A DNA stretch of 59,998 nt from Actinophytocola xanthii (GTDB lineage Bacteria; Actinomycetota; Actinomycetes; Mycobacteriales; Pseudonocardiaceae). Positions 47,832 through 56,421 of the stretch are shown in pieces (position 1 is the first letter of the stretch; each line of letters begins with the position of its first letter). A program made the position numbers and the translations under genes. The stretch spans positions 1 to 59,998 of the forward strand of contig NZ_MSIE01000063.1 of assembly GCF_001921205.1 (NCBI RefSeq). Direction: 5' to 3'. Under the pieces are notes generated by a model. It did no database searches. It had not been told where the DNA came from and saw only the letters and a list, made by a program, of their open reading frames with translations.

Positions 47832-48182
47832 ATGAAGCTGACGTTCGTGTACCAACCGGTGAAGGACCTGAAGGAGTCGGTCTCCTTCTACCGCGACACG
47901 CTCGGGTTCGAGGAGTCCTGGCGGGAGGGCGAGACGACCGCCGCGTTCACGCTCCCGGGCACCGAGGTCGAGCTGATGCTCGACGTACCACCGGACACCG
48001 GGCCGCGCTGGGGAGCTGGCGCCTTCTACGCCGTCGACAGCGTGGACGCCTTCCGGGAGTCACACCCGGACCTCGACTGGCAGGGCGAGATCGAGATGCC
48101 GGGTGGCAAGGGCGCGACCTTCCTGGACCCGACCGGCAACGCCGTCCACCTGTTCGACCAGAGCACGGCCGGGCCCGCTTAG
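47832..48182 (+). CDS. VOC-family (glyoxalase-like) protein, TetR-controlled
   Basis: The 116-residue VOC protein has KLTFVYQPVKDLKESVSFYRDTLGF at the start, VELMLDVPPDTGPRWGAGAFYAVDSVDAFRE in the middle and GATFLDPTGNAVHLFDQS at the end, with the HLFDQ metal position kept. A first-strand His is absent. Proteins like this are often linked to detoxification of aldehydes or antibiotics. The ATG at 47832 is clear. Divergence from a TetR and the two operator boxes point to induction by a small molecule. Confidence 0.88.
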   Translation: MKLTFVYQPVKDLKESVSFYRDTLGFEESWREGETTAAFTLPGTEVELMLDVPPDTGPRWGAGAFYAVDSVDAFRESHPDLDWQGEIEMPGGKGATFLDPTGNAVHLFDQSTAGPA

Positions 48183-48237
48183 ACCCAACCAGCCGACCGG
48201 TGCCGGCCGCTCCCGCGCGACCGGCACCGGTCGGAGA

Positions 48238-49119
48238 TCAACGACCGCTGGGCGTGCGAGTGCGGGACGCGGCCCGCTCCGCCTCGGTCCTCGCCCTGGC
48301 GGCCTCGACCTCCGCGGCCTGCGCCTTGGCCACCGCGCCGCCCGACTCGCGGTCGGCCTTCTCGGCGAGGCTGGTGCGCAGGGCGGTCAGCAGGTCCGCG
48401 GCCCCGGCCTCCTGCTTGGCGGCGGTCGGCTGGACGACCTCGTTCCCCTCGATCTTGGCCTGCACCAGCGCCTGGAGCGCCTCACGGTAGCGGTCGGTGT
48501 AGCGGGACGGGGTGAACTTCTCGCTCAGGGCGTCGATCAGGCCCACGGCCTCGGCCAGCTCCGTCTCCGCGATCTCCACGTCCTGGTGCAGGAACGGGAA
48601 CTCCGGCGACCGGATCTCGTCCGGCCACAACATCGTCTCGAGCACGATGACCTGGTCGCGGATGCGCAGCACCCCCAGCGACTCGCGCTGCCGCAGCGCC
48701 ACCTTCACCACCGCGACCCGACCGGACTGCTGGAGCGCCTCGCTGAACAGCACGTACGGCTTGGTGCCGACCGGTTCGGGCTCGAGGTGGTAGCTGCGGG
48801 CGAAGTAGATCGGGTCGATCTCCGACAGCGGCGCGAACGCCTGGACCTCGATCGACTTGGAGGTGGACAGGGGTAACTTCGCGATGTCCTCGTCGGTGAG
48901 TACGACGGTCTCCCCACTTGGCATGACGTAGCCGCGCGCGACCTCGGCCCCGTCCACCGTCCTACCGTCGACCTCACAGACCTTGCGATGCCGGATGCGA
49001 CCCCCATCAGCCAGGTGCAGCTGGTGCAGACCAGTCGCCTGCTCCTCGGTGGCGCCGTACGCGCGGACCGGGATGCTCGCCGCGCCGATCCTGATCGTGC
49101 CGTTCCAGACACTTCGCAT
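48238..49119 (-). CDS. ku: Ku protein for non-homologous end joining
   Basis: The 293-residue bacterial Ku has the conserved opening MRSVWNGTIRIGAASIPV and the Ku core (to about residue 250) with YVMPSGETVVLTDEDIAKLP and FLHQDVEIAETELAEAVGLIDALS. An Ala/Glu/Lys-rich C-terminal tail (about 250-293) is of the kind that binds DNA in actinomycete Ku. It forms a ring on DNA ends and recruits LigD, but no ligD or LigD-domain gene is in this window. The gene stands alone, between the convergent VOC gene and the small helical protein. Confidence 0.95.
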   Translation of the reverse strand: MRSVWNGTIRIGAASIPVRAYGATEEQATGLHQLHLADGGRIRHRKVCEVDGRTVDGAEVARGYVMPSGETVVLTDEDIAKLPLSTSKSIEVQAFAPLSEIDPIYFARSYHLEPEPVGTKPYVLFSEALQQSGRVAVVKVALRQRESLGVLRIRDQVIVLETMLWPDEIRSPEFPFLHQDVEIAETELAEAVGLIDALSEKFTPSRYTDRYREALQALVQAKIEGNEVVQPTAAKQEAGAADLLTALRTSLAEKADRESGGAVAKAQAAEVEAARARTEAERAASRTRTPSGR

Positions 49120-49194
49120 GGATGATCCTCCCCGATGGGCAACAAGTGCAGGTTATCCCGATAGATACCCTGGTCACAGGCCCATTCGGGTGAT

Positions 49195-49452
49195 CTATTC
49201 GAACAAATGTTCACCCTCGGCGAGAGCCGCCGCGGCGTGTCCCGCGGCCCGCGCGGCGGCGCTCAGAACCTCCGCCAGCGGACCCGTCTGGAAGCCGGCG
49301 AGACGCTCGAGGGTCGCCGCGATATGCCGCTGTCCGGACACCAGCTGCGCGACCACCCGCTCCAGGTCGTCGGGCGGCATCGACGAGGCCAGCTCCGCGG
49401 CGCACGACTCCAGGTGGGCCGTCAGCACGGACGCCGGAAGGATCACCGCCAC
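49195..49452 (-). CDS. Small helical protein of unknown function
   Basis: The 85-residue frame starts at GTG 49452 and has a protein-like helical composition with few prolines: ILPASVLTAHLESCAAELAS, DDLERVVAQLVSGQRHIAATL and LSAAARAAGHAAAALAEG. I do not recognise a family. It has one Cys (near 18) and no signal peptide. It diverges from the GNAT gene and lies upstream of the Ku gene on the same strand, 75 bases apart, so it could be part of a small transcript with it. Moderate confidence that it is expressed. Confidence 0.55.
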   Translation of the reverse strand: MAVILPASVLTAHLESCAAELASSMPPDDLERVVAQLVSGQRHIAATLERLAGFQTGPLAEVLSAAARAAGHAAAALAEGEHLFE

Positions 49453-49548
49453 GCGGTCATGCTGCCATCAGCCCGCGTTCGGACCGTGCCGACACACCGG
49501 ACGATATTCGCCTCCCCGCGCGCGCACGGGCTGGCAGCATCACCGGCC

Positions 49549-50133
49549 ATGGACTTCCGGCTGGAGACCGAACGCCTCACCCTGCGTCAGTTCACCAGGG
49601 ACGACTCCGAGCTCCTCGTCGAGCTCGACAGCGACCCCGAGGTCATGCGCTACCTGACCGGCGGCCGCATCACACCGCGCATCCGGGTCGAGACCGCGGT
49701 GGCCCCGGCGATCATCCGGGACTACACCCGCCATCCCGGCTTCGGCGCGTTCGCCGCGCACACCAGGGACGACGGCGAGTTCGTCGGCTGGTTCATGCTG
49801 TTGCCGGACGTCGACTCGCCGCCGGACGAGGCCGAGTTGGGCTACCGGCTGAGACGGGCGGCCTGGGGCCGGGGCTTGGGCACCGAGGGCTCCCGCGAGC
49901 TGCTCCGCTACGGGTTCGAGGAGCTGGGCCTGCGCCGCGTCTTCGCCGAGACGATGGCCGTGAACACCCCCTCCCGCCGGGTGATGGAGAAGGTCGGCAT
50001 GCGCTTCGAAGTCAGCTACTTCCCGCCGTTCGCGCCGATCCCCGGGTTCGAGCACGGCGAGGTGCGGTACGCGATCGACCGCGAGGAGTGGCGTACCGCA
50101 AGTCAGCGCAAGAACTTGCAGGGTTTGTCGTAG
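49549..50133 (+). CDS. GNAT-family N-acetyltransferase
   Basis: The 194-residue RimJ/RimL-like acetyltransferase has LETERLTLRQFTRDDSELLVELDSDPEVMRYLTG at the start, AELGYRLRRAAWGRGLGTEGSRELLRYGFEELGLRRVFAETMAVN (acetyl-CoA-binding motif near 100-130), and NTPSRRVMEKVGMRFE near 145. It transfers acetyl from acetyl-CoA to an unknown amine. The ATG at 49549 starts the domain. It ends ten bases before the LacI gene, whose operator-like sequence at 50108 overlaps its last codons. Confidence 0.9.
   Translation: MDFRLETERLTLRQFTRDDSELLVELDSDPEVMRYLTGGRITPRIRVETAVAPAIIRDYTRHPGFGAFAAHTRDDGEFVGWFMLLPDVDSPPDEAELGYRLRRAAWGRGLGTEGSRELLRYGFEELGLRRVFAETMAVNTPSRRVMEKVGMRFEVSYFPPFAPIPGFEHGEVRYAIDREEWRTASQRKNLQGLS
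50108..50121. promoter_or_regulatory. MalR-like operator before the LacI gene
   Basis: GCAAG-AA-CTTGC (50108-50119) is a symmetric pair ending in CTTGCAG (50115-50121). CTTGCAG half-sites are described for the MalR/AglR-type LacI regulators of Streptomyces alpha-glucoside operons. A further CTTGCAA half-site lies before the substrate-binding protein gene at 51278. Confidence 0.65.
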
Positions 50134-50143
50134 AGTTGCGACC

Positions 50144-51160
50144 ATGGCGCAAAGACGGCTGTCCGAGGTGGCCCAGAAGGTCGGTGTCAGCGAGGCGACG
50201 GTGAGCCGCGTCCTCAACGGCAAGCCGGGCGTCTCGGAGGCGACCCGCCAGGCCGTGCTGACCGCGCTCGACGTGCTCGGTTACGAACGGCCGACCCAGC
50301 TGCGCGGCGAGCGGGCCAGGCTCGTCGGTCTCGTGCTGCCCGAGCTGCAGAACCCTATCTTCCCGGCGTTGGCCGACGTGGTGGGCAGCGCGCTGGCCCA
50401 GCAGGGGTTCACGCCGGTGCTGTGCACCTGCACCGGGGGCGTGTCCGAGCCCGACTACGTCGAGCTGCTGCTCGCCCAGCAGGTGTCCGGGGTGGTCTTC
50501 GCCGGCGGCAGCCACGCCGAGGCGGACGCGCCGCACGACCACCACTACCAGCTGGCCCAGCGCAAGCTGCCGGTCGTCCTGGTCAACGCCTCCATCGACC
50601 TCGACTACCCCGTGGTGTCCTGCGACGACGCGGTCGCCGTCGAGCAGGCGTTCGCGCACCTGGTCGCGCTCGGCCACCACCGCATCGGGCTCGTGCTGGG
50701 CCCCCGCGACCACATCCCCTCCCAGCGCAAGCTCACCGCGTTCCGCCGGTGCGCCGCGCGGGCCGGGCTGACCGTGGACGAGCACACGGTCGGGCACACG
50801 ATGTTCTCCGTGGAGGGTGGACAGGCGGTCGGCACCCGTCTCGTGCAGAACGGCATCACCGGGTTGATCTGCGCGAGCGACCCGCTCGCGCTGGGCGTCA
50901 TCCGCGCTGTCCGCCGGCTCGGCCTGCGCACCCCGGACGACGTGTCGGTGATCGGCTACGACGACTCGGCGTTCATGACCTGCACCGACCCGCCGCTCAC
51001 CACCGTCCGTCAGCCCATCGAGGCCATGGGCCGGGCGGCGGTCGAGCTCCTGGTGAACCAGATCGCCGGGATCGAGGTGTCGATGGAGGAGCTCCTGTTC
51101 GAGCCCGAGCTGGTGGTCCGCGCCTCCGCCGCGCCGGCCAGGAGCCGGGTCACCGCCTGA
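50144..51160 (+). CDS. LacI-family regulator of the alpha-glucoside operon
   Basis: The 338-residue LacI protein has RRLSEVAQKVGVSEATVSRVLNGKPGVSEATR (helix-turn-helix, residues 4-35) with hinge region, then a sugar-binding-type effector domain with VVGSALAQQGF and VIGYDDSAFMTCTDPPLTTVRQP near 265-290. It lies directly before the ABC uptake genes on the same strand, 216 bases away, with CTTGCA boxes at both promoters, so it most likely represses this operon until an alpha-glucoside such as maltose or trehalose binds. The effector is not proved. Confidence 0.9.
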   Translation: MAQRRLSEVAQKVGVSEATVSRVLNGKPGVSEATRQAVLTALDVLGYERPTQLRGERARLVGLVLPELQNPIFPALADVVGSALAQQGFTPVLCTCTGGVSEPDYVELLLAQQVSGVVFAGGSHAEADAPHDHHYQLAQRKLPVVLVNASIDLDYPVVSCDDAVAVEQAFAHLVALGHHRIGLVLGPRDHIPSQRKLTAFRRCAARAGLTVDEHTVGHTMFSVEGGQAVGTRLVQNGITGLICASDPLALGVIRAVRRLGLRTPDDVSVIGYDDSAFMTCTDPPLTTVRQPIEAMGRAAVELLVNQIAGIEVSMEELLFEPELVVRASAAPARSRVTA

Positions 51161-51277
51161 GGGAGCCGGCCCACCCACGTATCCACCGAGTCCCCCGTTC
51201 GCGGCGCGAACGGGGGACTCGTGCGTTCGGCCTGGGACTCGCCCAGGCATCAGACAGGCATCGGTTGAAGTCGAAAT

Positions 51278-51328
51278 CTTGCAATACTCTGTCAAAGGAT
51301 TGCGTTTGGAGATCATCGGTTCTATGGT
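51278..51328 (+). promoter_or_regulatory. Promoter and CTTGCAA operator of the sugar-uptake operon
   Basis: CTTGCAA lies at 51278-51284. TTGCGT (51300-51305) and TATGGT (51323-51328) are separated by 17 bases and make a good housekeeping-type promoter about 49 bases before the lipoprotein start. The CTTGCAA box lies 15 bases upstream of the -35 element, a plausible repressor site, and matches the half-site seen before the LacI gene. Confidence 0.6.
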
Positions 51329-51376
51329 GTGGCTCACAGATTTTCACCCAGGTCCCCCACGCAAGGGTGTCCCCAC

Positions 51377-52753
51377 ATGAGCACACAGATCCAGCGCAGC
51401 TCTCTCGCCCTGGTGCTGGCCGTCGGTCTCGCCGTCACCGGCACCGCCTGCGGCAGCGACGAGGAGGGTGACGGCGGGTCCGGCGGCAAGGTCGCGATCA
51501 CCGTGAACGGCCAGCCGGCGAAGACCCAGCCGTTCGAGCGGAAGATGTTCGACCAGGACGTGGCCGACTTCGAGCGGGCCCACCCGGACATCGACATCCA
51601 GCCCCGCGAGGGCTTCATGGACCCGAAGACCTTCGCCGCGAAGCTCGCCGGCGGCCAGCTCGAGGACGTCTTCTACGTCTACCTGACCGACCCGGCCAAC
51701 CTCATCGCCCGGCGCCAGGCCGCCGACATCACCGACTACGTCAAGGACGTGCCGCACTACGAGGAGATCCAGCCCGAGCTGCGCGAGATCTTCACCGACG
51801 ACAACGACCGCGTCTACGGGCTGCCCACCGCGAACTACTCGATGGGCCTGCTCTACAACCGCGCGCTGTTCACCAGGGCCGGACTCGACCCCGACGATCC
51901 GCCGGCCACCTGGACCGAGGTCCGGGAGGCGGCCAGGAAGATCACCGCGCTGGGCGACGGGACGCAGGGCCTCGCCGAGCTGTCCCGCAACAACCAGGGT
52001 GGCTGGCACTTCACCACCTGGATGTACTCGGTCGGCGGCCAGATCGCCAAGAAGGACGGCGACCGATGGGTCGCGGACTTCAACAACGACAAGGGCCGCG
52101 AGGTCGCCGAGACCCTGCACGCCATGCGCTGGGAGGACAACACGCTCGGCGAGCGCCAGCTGCTCGTGTTCGAGGACGCCCAGCGGATGTTCGGCGCGGG
52201 CAAGCTGGGCATGTTCGTCGGCGCACCGGACAACATCCCGCCGCTGGTCAACCAGTTCAAGGGCGACTACGCCGACTTCGGCCTGGCGCCGCTGCCCGGT
52301 GGGGAGGGCACGCTCATCGGCGGCGAGGGCTACATGCTCAACCCCAAGGCCTCGCCGGAGAAGATCAGGGCCGGCCTGACCTGGGTCCAGTGGAAGTACC
52401 TCAACCCCGACCGCATGGAGCAGACGCTCAAGACCTACTCCGAGCAGGACCAGCCCATCGGGCTGCCCACCGCTCCGCCCAACGCGGCCGCCGACGTCTG
52501 GGTCGGTGACCTGCGGGAGAAGCAGCAACAGCTGCGGGAGAAGTACGCCACGGTGCCCGTGGAGAACTACCAGTCCTTCGTGGACGGGCTGAGCGAGCTG
52601 GAGAAGAACATCGAGCCGCCCAACGCCCAGCAGGTCTACGCGGCGCTGGACAACGTGATGCAGGGCGTGCTGACCAACCGGAACGCCGACATCGACGCCC
52701 TGCTCGCCGATGCGGAGACGAAGGTCAACACGGCGCTCGCACAGGTGCGGTAG
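51377..52753 (+). CDS. Sugar ABC transporter substrate-binding lipoprotein
   Basis: The 458-residue extracytoplasmic binding protein has a lipoprotein signal with lipobox VTGTAC (Cys near residue 26), then the type-1 extracellular solute-binding fold (MalE-like): AITVNGQPAKT, LEDVFYVYLTDPANLIARRQAADIT, GLPTANYSMGLLYNRALF and the C-terminal WVQWKYLNP. It delivers a sugar to the permease pair encoded next. The ATG at 51377 starts the signal peptide; an upstream frame beginning at 51329 is not needed. It is the first gene of a four-gene operon (51377-56418). Confidence 0.93.
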   Translation: MSTQIQRSSLALVLAVGLAVTGTACGSDEEGDGGSGGKVAITVNGQPAKTQPFERKMFDQDVADFERAHPDIDIQPREGFMDPKTFAAKLAGGQLEDVFYVYLTDPANLIARRQAADITDYVKDVPHYEEIQPELREIFTDDNDRVYGLPTANYSMGLLYNRALFTRAGLDPDDPPATWTEVREAARKITALGDGTQGLAELSRNNQGGWHFTTWMYSVGGQIAKKDGDRWVADFNNDKGREVAETLHAMRWEDNTLGERQLLVFEDAQRMFGAGKLGMFVGAPDNIPPLVNQFKGDYADFGLAPLPGGEGTLIGGEGYMLNPKASPEKIRAGLTWVQWKYLNPDRMEQTLKTYSEQDQPIGLPTAPPNAAADVWVGDLREKQQQLREKYATVPVENYQSFVDGLSELEKNIEPPNAQQVYAALDNVMQGVLTNRNADIDALLADAETKVNTALAQVR

Positions 52754-52843
52754 CGACGGCGCCGACGAATCCGGGGCCGGGCGGGCCGGGAGAACACTCC
52801 GGCCCGCCCGCCACACCCAGCGCCGCCGAGGACACGGAGCACC

Positions 52844-53827
52844 ATGTCACCCACCGCACGGTCGACGACAACCAGGTCCACGACAGCCGCTCCGGTCGCG
52901 GCCGGGCCGGACACCTCCGCGGCGGCGCCGCGCCACGTCCCGGCCCGGTCCACCGGACGCCTGCGCCGCCGCGTCCTCGACAACCTCACCGCCTACGGGT
53001 TCCTCTGCGCGGCGCTCGTGGTCTTCGCGCTGTTCTCCTGGTATCCGGTCATCCGCGGCGTGCTGCTGAGCTTCCAGCAGGTCAACTTCGTCACCGACCC
53101 GGTCTGGGTGGGCTGGCAGAACTTCGAGACCCTCTTCGCCGACCCGCTGTTCGGTGTCGCCTGGCGCAACACGCTGCTGTTCACCGGGCTCGCGCTGGTG
53201 ATCGGGTTCGCCGTTCCGTTCGCCGTCGCGGTCGTGCTCAACGAACTGCGGCACGTGAAGGCGTACTTCCGGATGGTCGTCTACCTCCCGGTCATGCTCC
53301 CGCCGGTGGTCGTCGCGATCCTCTGGAAGTGGTTCTACGACCCGGGACCGGGGCTGTTCAACAGCGCCCTGCGCGCGGTGGGCATCTCTGGACCCTCCTG
53401 GCTCAACGACACCAGCACCTCGATGCTGTCGCTGGTCATCGTGGCCACCTGGGCGTCTATGGGCTCGGCCACCCTGATCTACCTGGCGGCGCTGCAGACC
53501 ATCCCCGGCGAGCTGTACGAGGCGGCCGAGCTGGACGGGGCGAACCTCTGGCAGCGGCTGCGGCACGTCACGGTGCCGCAGACGAGGTTCGTACTGCTGG
53601 TGATGATGCTCATGCAGATCGTGGCCACGATGCAGGTGTTCACCGAGCCCTACATCATGACCGGTGGCGGGCCGGAGGACTCCACGGTCACCGTCCTGCT
53701 GCTGCTCTACCGGTACGCGTTCGTCTACAACGACTTCGGCACCGCCAGCGCGATGAGCCTGCTGCTGTTCGTGGTGCTCGGCGCGTTCTCCGCGCTCTAC
53801 CTGCGCCTCACCAGGACCAGGAGCTGA
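52844..53827 (+). CDS. Sugar ABC transporter permease (MalF-like)
   Basis: The 327-residue inner-membrane permease has an Ala/Thr-rich N-terminus of about 45 residues, then six transmembrane segments. The ABC-permease EAA loop (EAAELDGANLWQRLRHVTVPQ) is near 225-245, where the ATPase binds. The FxxxM/VxxYPV start (VVFALFSWYPVIRG) is typical of the MalF group. It pairs with the following MalG-like permease, one base apart. No ATP-binding gene is in the operon; actinomycete sugar importers commonly use a shared MsiK ATPase encoded elsewhere. Confidence 0.92.
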   Translation: MSPTARSTTTRSTTAAPVAAGPDTSAAAPRHVPARSTGRLRRRVLDNLTAYGFLCAALVVFALFSWYPVIRGVLLSFQQVNFVTDPVWVGWQNFETLFADPLFGVAWRNTLLFTGLALVIGFAVPFAVAVVLNELRHVKAYFRMVVYLPVMLPPVVVAILWKWFYDPGPGLFNSALRAVGISGPSWLNDTSTSMLSLVIVATWASMGSATLIYLAALQTIPGELYEAAELDGANLWQRLRHVTVPQTRFVLLVMMLMQIVATMQVFTEPYIMTGGGPEDSTVTVLLLLYRYAFVYNDFGTASAMSLLLFVVLGAFSALYLRLTRTRS

Positions 53828-53828
53828 C

Positions 53829-54764
53829 ATGGCCGTCCAGCCACCACCGGCCCCCACCGCCGGCCGCATCCGCAGGTCCACAGCGGACCGTCCGGTCCGG
53901 ACACTGCTGTCGCCGTGGACGCTCGAGCGCACCCGGGGCAGGCTCGCCTACTGGGCAGTGTTCACGCTGGTCTTCGTGCTGTTCACGGCGGCGTTCGTGA
54001 CGCCGCTGATCTGGATGGTGCTCGGCGCGATGAAGACCGCGCCCGAGCTCGCCCAGCTCCCCCAGGCCGTACTGCCCGAGCGGTTCGACCTCGGGACCTA
54101 CGGCGAGGCCTGGGACTTCATGGAGCTGGCCGGCTACTTCCGCAACACGGTCGTCGTGGCCGCCGGGGCCTGGCTGCTCCAGCTGGCGGTGTGCGTCCCG
54201 GCCGCGTACGCGCTGTCCAAGCTCCGGCCGATCCTCGGCAGGTGGATCCTCGCGCTGATGCTCGCCACGCTCATGCTGCCGGCCTCCGCGCTGCTGGTGC
54301 CCACCTATCTGACGATCACCGACGTCCCGCTGGTCGAGGTCAACCTGGTCAACTCGCCGGCGGCGATCTGGTTGCCGGCCGCCGCGAACGCCTTCAACAT
54401 CTACCTGCTGAAGCGGTTCTTCGACCAGATCCCCACCGAGCTGCTCGACGCGGCCAGGATCGACGGGGCCGGCAACGTCACGACGATGGTCCGGATCGTG
54501 CTGCCGCTGTCGCGGCCCATCCTCGCCGTGGTGTCGATCTTCGCGATCGTCGCGGCCTGGAAGGACTTCATCTGGCCGCTGCTGGTCCTGCAGGACCCGG
54601 CGGTGCAGACGCTGAGCGTGGCGCTCCAGCGCTTCGAGCAGGACACCCCGATCAACCTGATGCTGGCAGGCCTGGTGCTGGCCAGCATCCCGATGGTCGC
54701 GGCGTTCCTGGTCTTCCAACGTCAGATCCTCGCCGGCCTGACCGCCGGTGGGGTCAAGGGCTGA
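53829..54764 (+). CDS. Sugar ABC transporter permease (MalG-like)
   Basis: The 311-residue permease has six predicted transmembrane helices and the MalG-type features: an N-terminal VFTLVFVLFTAAFVTPLIWMVLGA helix and an EAA motif near 215 (ELLDAARIDGAGNVTTMVRIVLPLSRP). It forms the membrane channel with the MalF-like partner. The ATG at 53829 begins one base after the partner stop. Its own stop is followed by the GH13 gene after 34 bases. Confidence 0.92.
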   Translation: MAVQPPPAPTAGRIRRSTADRPVRTLLSPWTLERTRGRLAYWAVFTLVFVLFTAAFVTPLIWMVLGAMKTAPELAQLPQAVLPERFDLGTYGEAWDFMELAGYFRNTVVVAAGAWLLQLAVCVPAAYALSKLRPILGRWILALMLATLMLPASALLVPTYLTITDVPLVEVNLVNSPAAIWLPAAANAFNIYLLKRFFDQIPTELLDAARIDGAGNVTTMVRIVLPLSRPILAVVSIFAIVAAWKDFIWPLLVLQDPAVQTLSVALQRFEQDTPINLMLAGLVLASIPMVAAFLVFQRQILAGLTAGGVKG

Positions 54765-54798
54765 GTTCACAAGGGTTCTCGACAGGCAGGAGGTCGCG

Positions 54799-56418
54799 GT
54801 GCGACAGCAGGAGACCGGAGCCGGATGGTGGCGCGGTGCGGCGATCTACCAGGTCTACATCCGCAGCTTCGCCGACGGTGACGGCGACGGCACCGGCGAC
54901 CTCGCCGGTGTCCGCGCGAAGCTCGGCTACCTCGCCGAGCTCGGCGTGGACGCGATCTGGTTCAACCCCTGGTATCCGTCGCCGATGGACGACGGCGGCT
55001 ACGACGTGGCCGACTACCGCGACATCGAGCCGGCGTTCGGGACGCTGGCCGAGGCGGAGAAGGTGATCGAGGAGGCGCACACCCTCGGCATCCGGATCAT
55101 CATCGACATCGTGCCCAACCACTGCTCGGACGCGCACCCGTGGTTCGCCGCCGCGGTGGCCGCCGGCCCGGGATCGCCGCAGCGGCAGCGGTTCTGGTTC
55201 CGGCCGGGGCGCGGTGAGCACGGCGAGCTGCCGCCGAACAACTGGCAGTCCCGCTTCGGTGGGTCCGCGTGGACCCGGGTGACCGAGCCGGACGGCACAC
55301 CGGGCGAGTGGTACCTGCACCTGTACTCCTCGCGACAGCCCGACCTGAACTGGACCAACCCGGAGGTCGCCGAGGAGTTCGAGGACATCCTGCGGTTCTG
55401 GTTCAACCGGGGCGTGGACGGCTTCCGCATCGACGTCGCCGACGGGCTGGTCAAGGCGGACGGGCTGCCCGACCACCTCGACCCGCTCGTCGGGCCGTTC
55501 CCCTACTCCGACCTCGACGGTGTGCACGAGATCTACCGGTCCTGGCGGCGGATCGCCGACAGCTACCCGGACCGGCGGGTGTTCGTCGGCGAGATGTGGC
55601 TGCCCGACCCGGAGCGGTTCGCGATGTACCTGCGTCCGGACGAGCTGCACTCGGCGTTCAACTTCGACTTCCTGTCCTGCCCCTGGGAGGCCGACCGGCT
55701 GCGCGAGGTCATCACCGCCACGCTCGCCGCGCACGCGCCGGTGAACGCGCCGGCGACCTGGGTGCTGTCCAACCACGACGTCACCCGGCACGTCACCCGC
55801 TACGGCCGCGCGGACACGTCGTTCTCCTTCGCCGACCGGCAGCACCGGGCCCCGACCGACCCGGTGCTGGGCACCAGGCGGGCCAGGGCCGCGGCGCTGC
55901 TGACGATGGCGCTGCCCGGCGGGGTGTACGTGTACCAGGGCGAGGAGCTCGGGCTGTCCGAAGTGGAGGACCTGCCGGACGAGGTGCGCCAGGACCCGGT
56001 CTTCCGGCGGACCGCCGGCCGCGACATCGGCCGCGACGGCTGCCGGGTGCCGATCCCGTGGTCGGGGGACCGCCCGCCCTACGGTTTCGGCGGCGACCCG
56101 TGGCTCCCCCAGCCCGCCGGCTGGGGCCCGTTCACCGTGGCCCGGCAGACCGACGAGCCGGGCTCGATGCTGGAGCTGTACCGGCGGGCGCTGCACCTGC
56201 GCCGGGAGCACCCCGCCCTCGGCGACGGCGTGATGAGGTGGCGGGCCGATCTCCCGGACGAGGTCCTCGCCTTCGACCGCGGCCATGGCTTCACCTGCGT
56301 GGTGAACCTGTCCGCCGAGCCCGTCGACCTCCCCGCCCACCAGGAGGTGCTGCTGACCAGCCAGCCCCTCGCCGGCGCACAGCTGCCCCCGGACGCAGCG
56401 GCCTGGCTGCGGACCTGA
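54799..56418 (+). CDS. Cytoplasmic GH13 alpha-glucosidase
   Basis: The 539-residue alpha-amylase-family enzyme has no signal peptide and should hydrolyse the sugar taken up by the ABC system. The catalytic residues are clear: the Asp nucleophile Asp212 (GFRIDVADG), acid/base Glu265 (VFVGEMWLP), and Asp327 with His326 (WVLSNHDVTR). The early motif IIIDIVPNHCSD near 100-111 completes the GH13 set, and GEELGLSEVEDLPDEVR fits oligo-1,6-/alpha-glucosidase subfamilies. The GTG at 54799 is chosen because GCAGGAGGT precedes it by about five bases. Substrate could be maltose, trehalose-like or sucrose-like glucosides. Confidence 0.93.
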   Translation: MRQQETGAGWWRGAAIYQVYIRSFADGDGDGTGDLAGVRAKLGYLAELGVDAIWFNPWYPSPMDDGGYDVADYRDIEPAFGTLAEAEKVIEEAHTLGIRIIIDIVPNHCSDAHPWFAAAVAAGPGSPQRQRFWFRPGRGEHGELPPNNWQSRFGGSAWTRVTEPDGTPGEWYLHLYSSRQPDLNWTNPEVAEEFEDILRFWFNRGVDGFRIDVADGLVKADGLPDHLDPLVGPFPYSDLDGVHEIYRSWRRIADSYPDRRVFVGEMWLPDPERFAMYLRPDELHSAFNFDFLSCPWEADRLREVITATLAAHAPVNAPATWVLSNHDVTRHVTRYGRADTSFSFADRQHRAPTDPVLGTRRARAAALLTMALPGGVYVYQGEELGLSEVEDLPDEVRQDPVFRRTAGRDIGRDGCRVPIPWSGDRPPYGFGGDPWLPQPAGWGPFTVARQTDEPGSMLELYRRALHLRREHPALGDGVMRWRADLPDEVLAFDRGHGFTCVVNLSAEPVDLPAHQEVLLTSQPLAGAQLPPDAAAWLRT

Positions 56419-56421
56419 GCG

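Noticed and set aside
48238-49119. A complete Ku/LigD repair operon
   Set aside because: Only Ku is present; no ligase or polymerase-domain gene occurs in the window.
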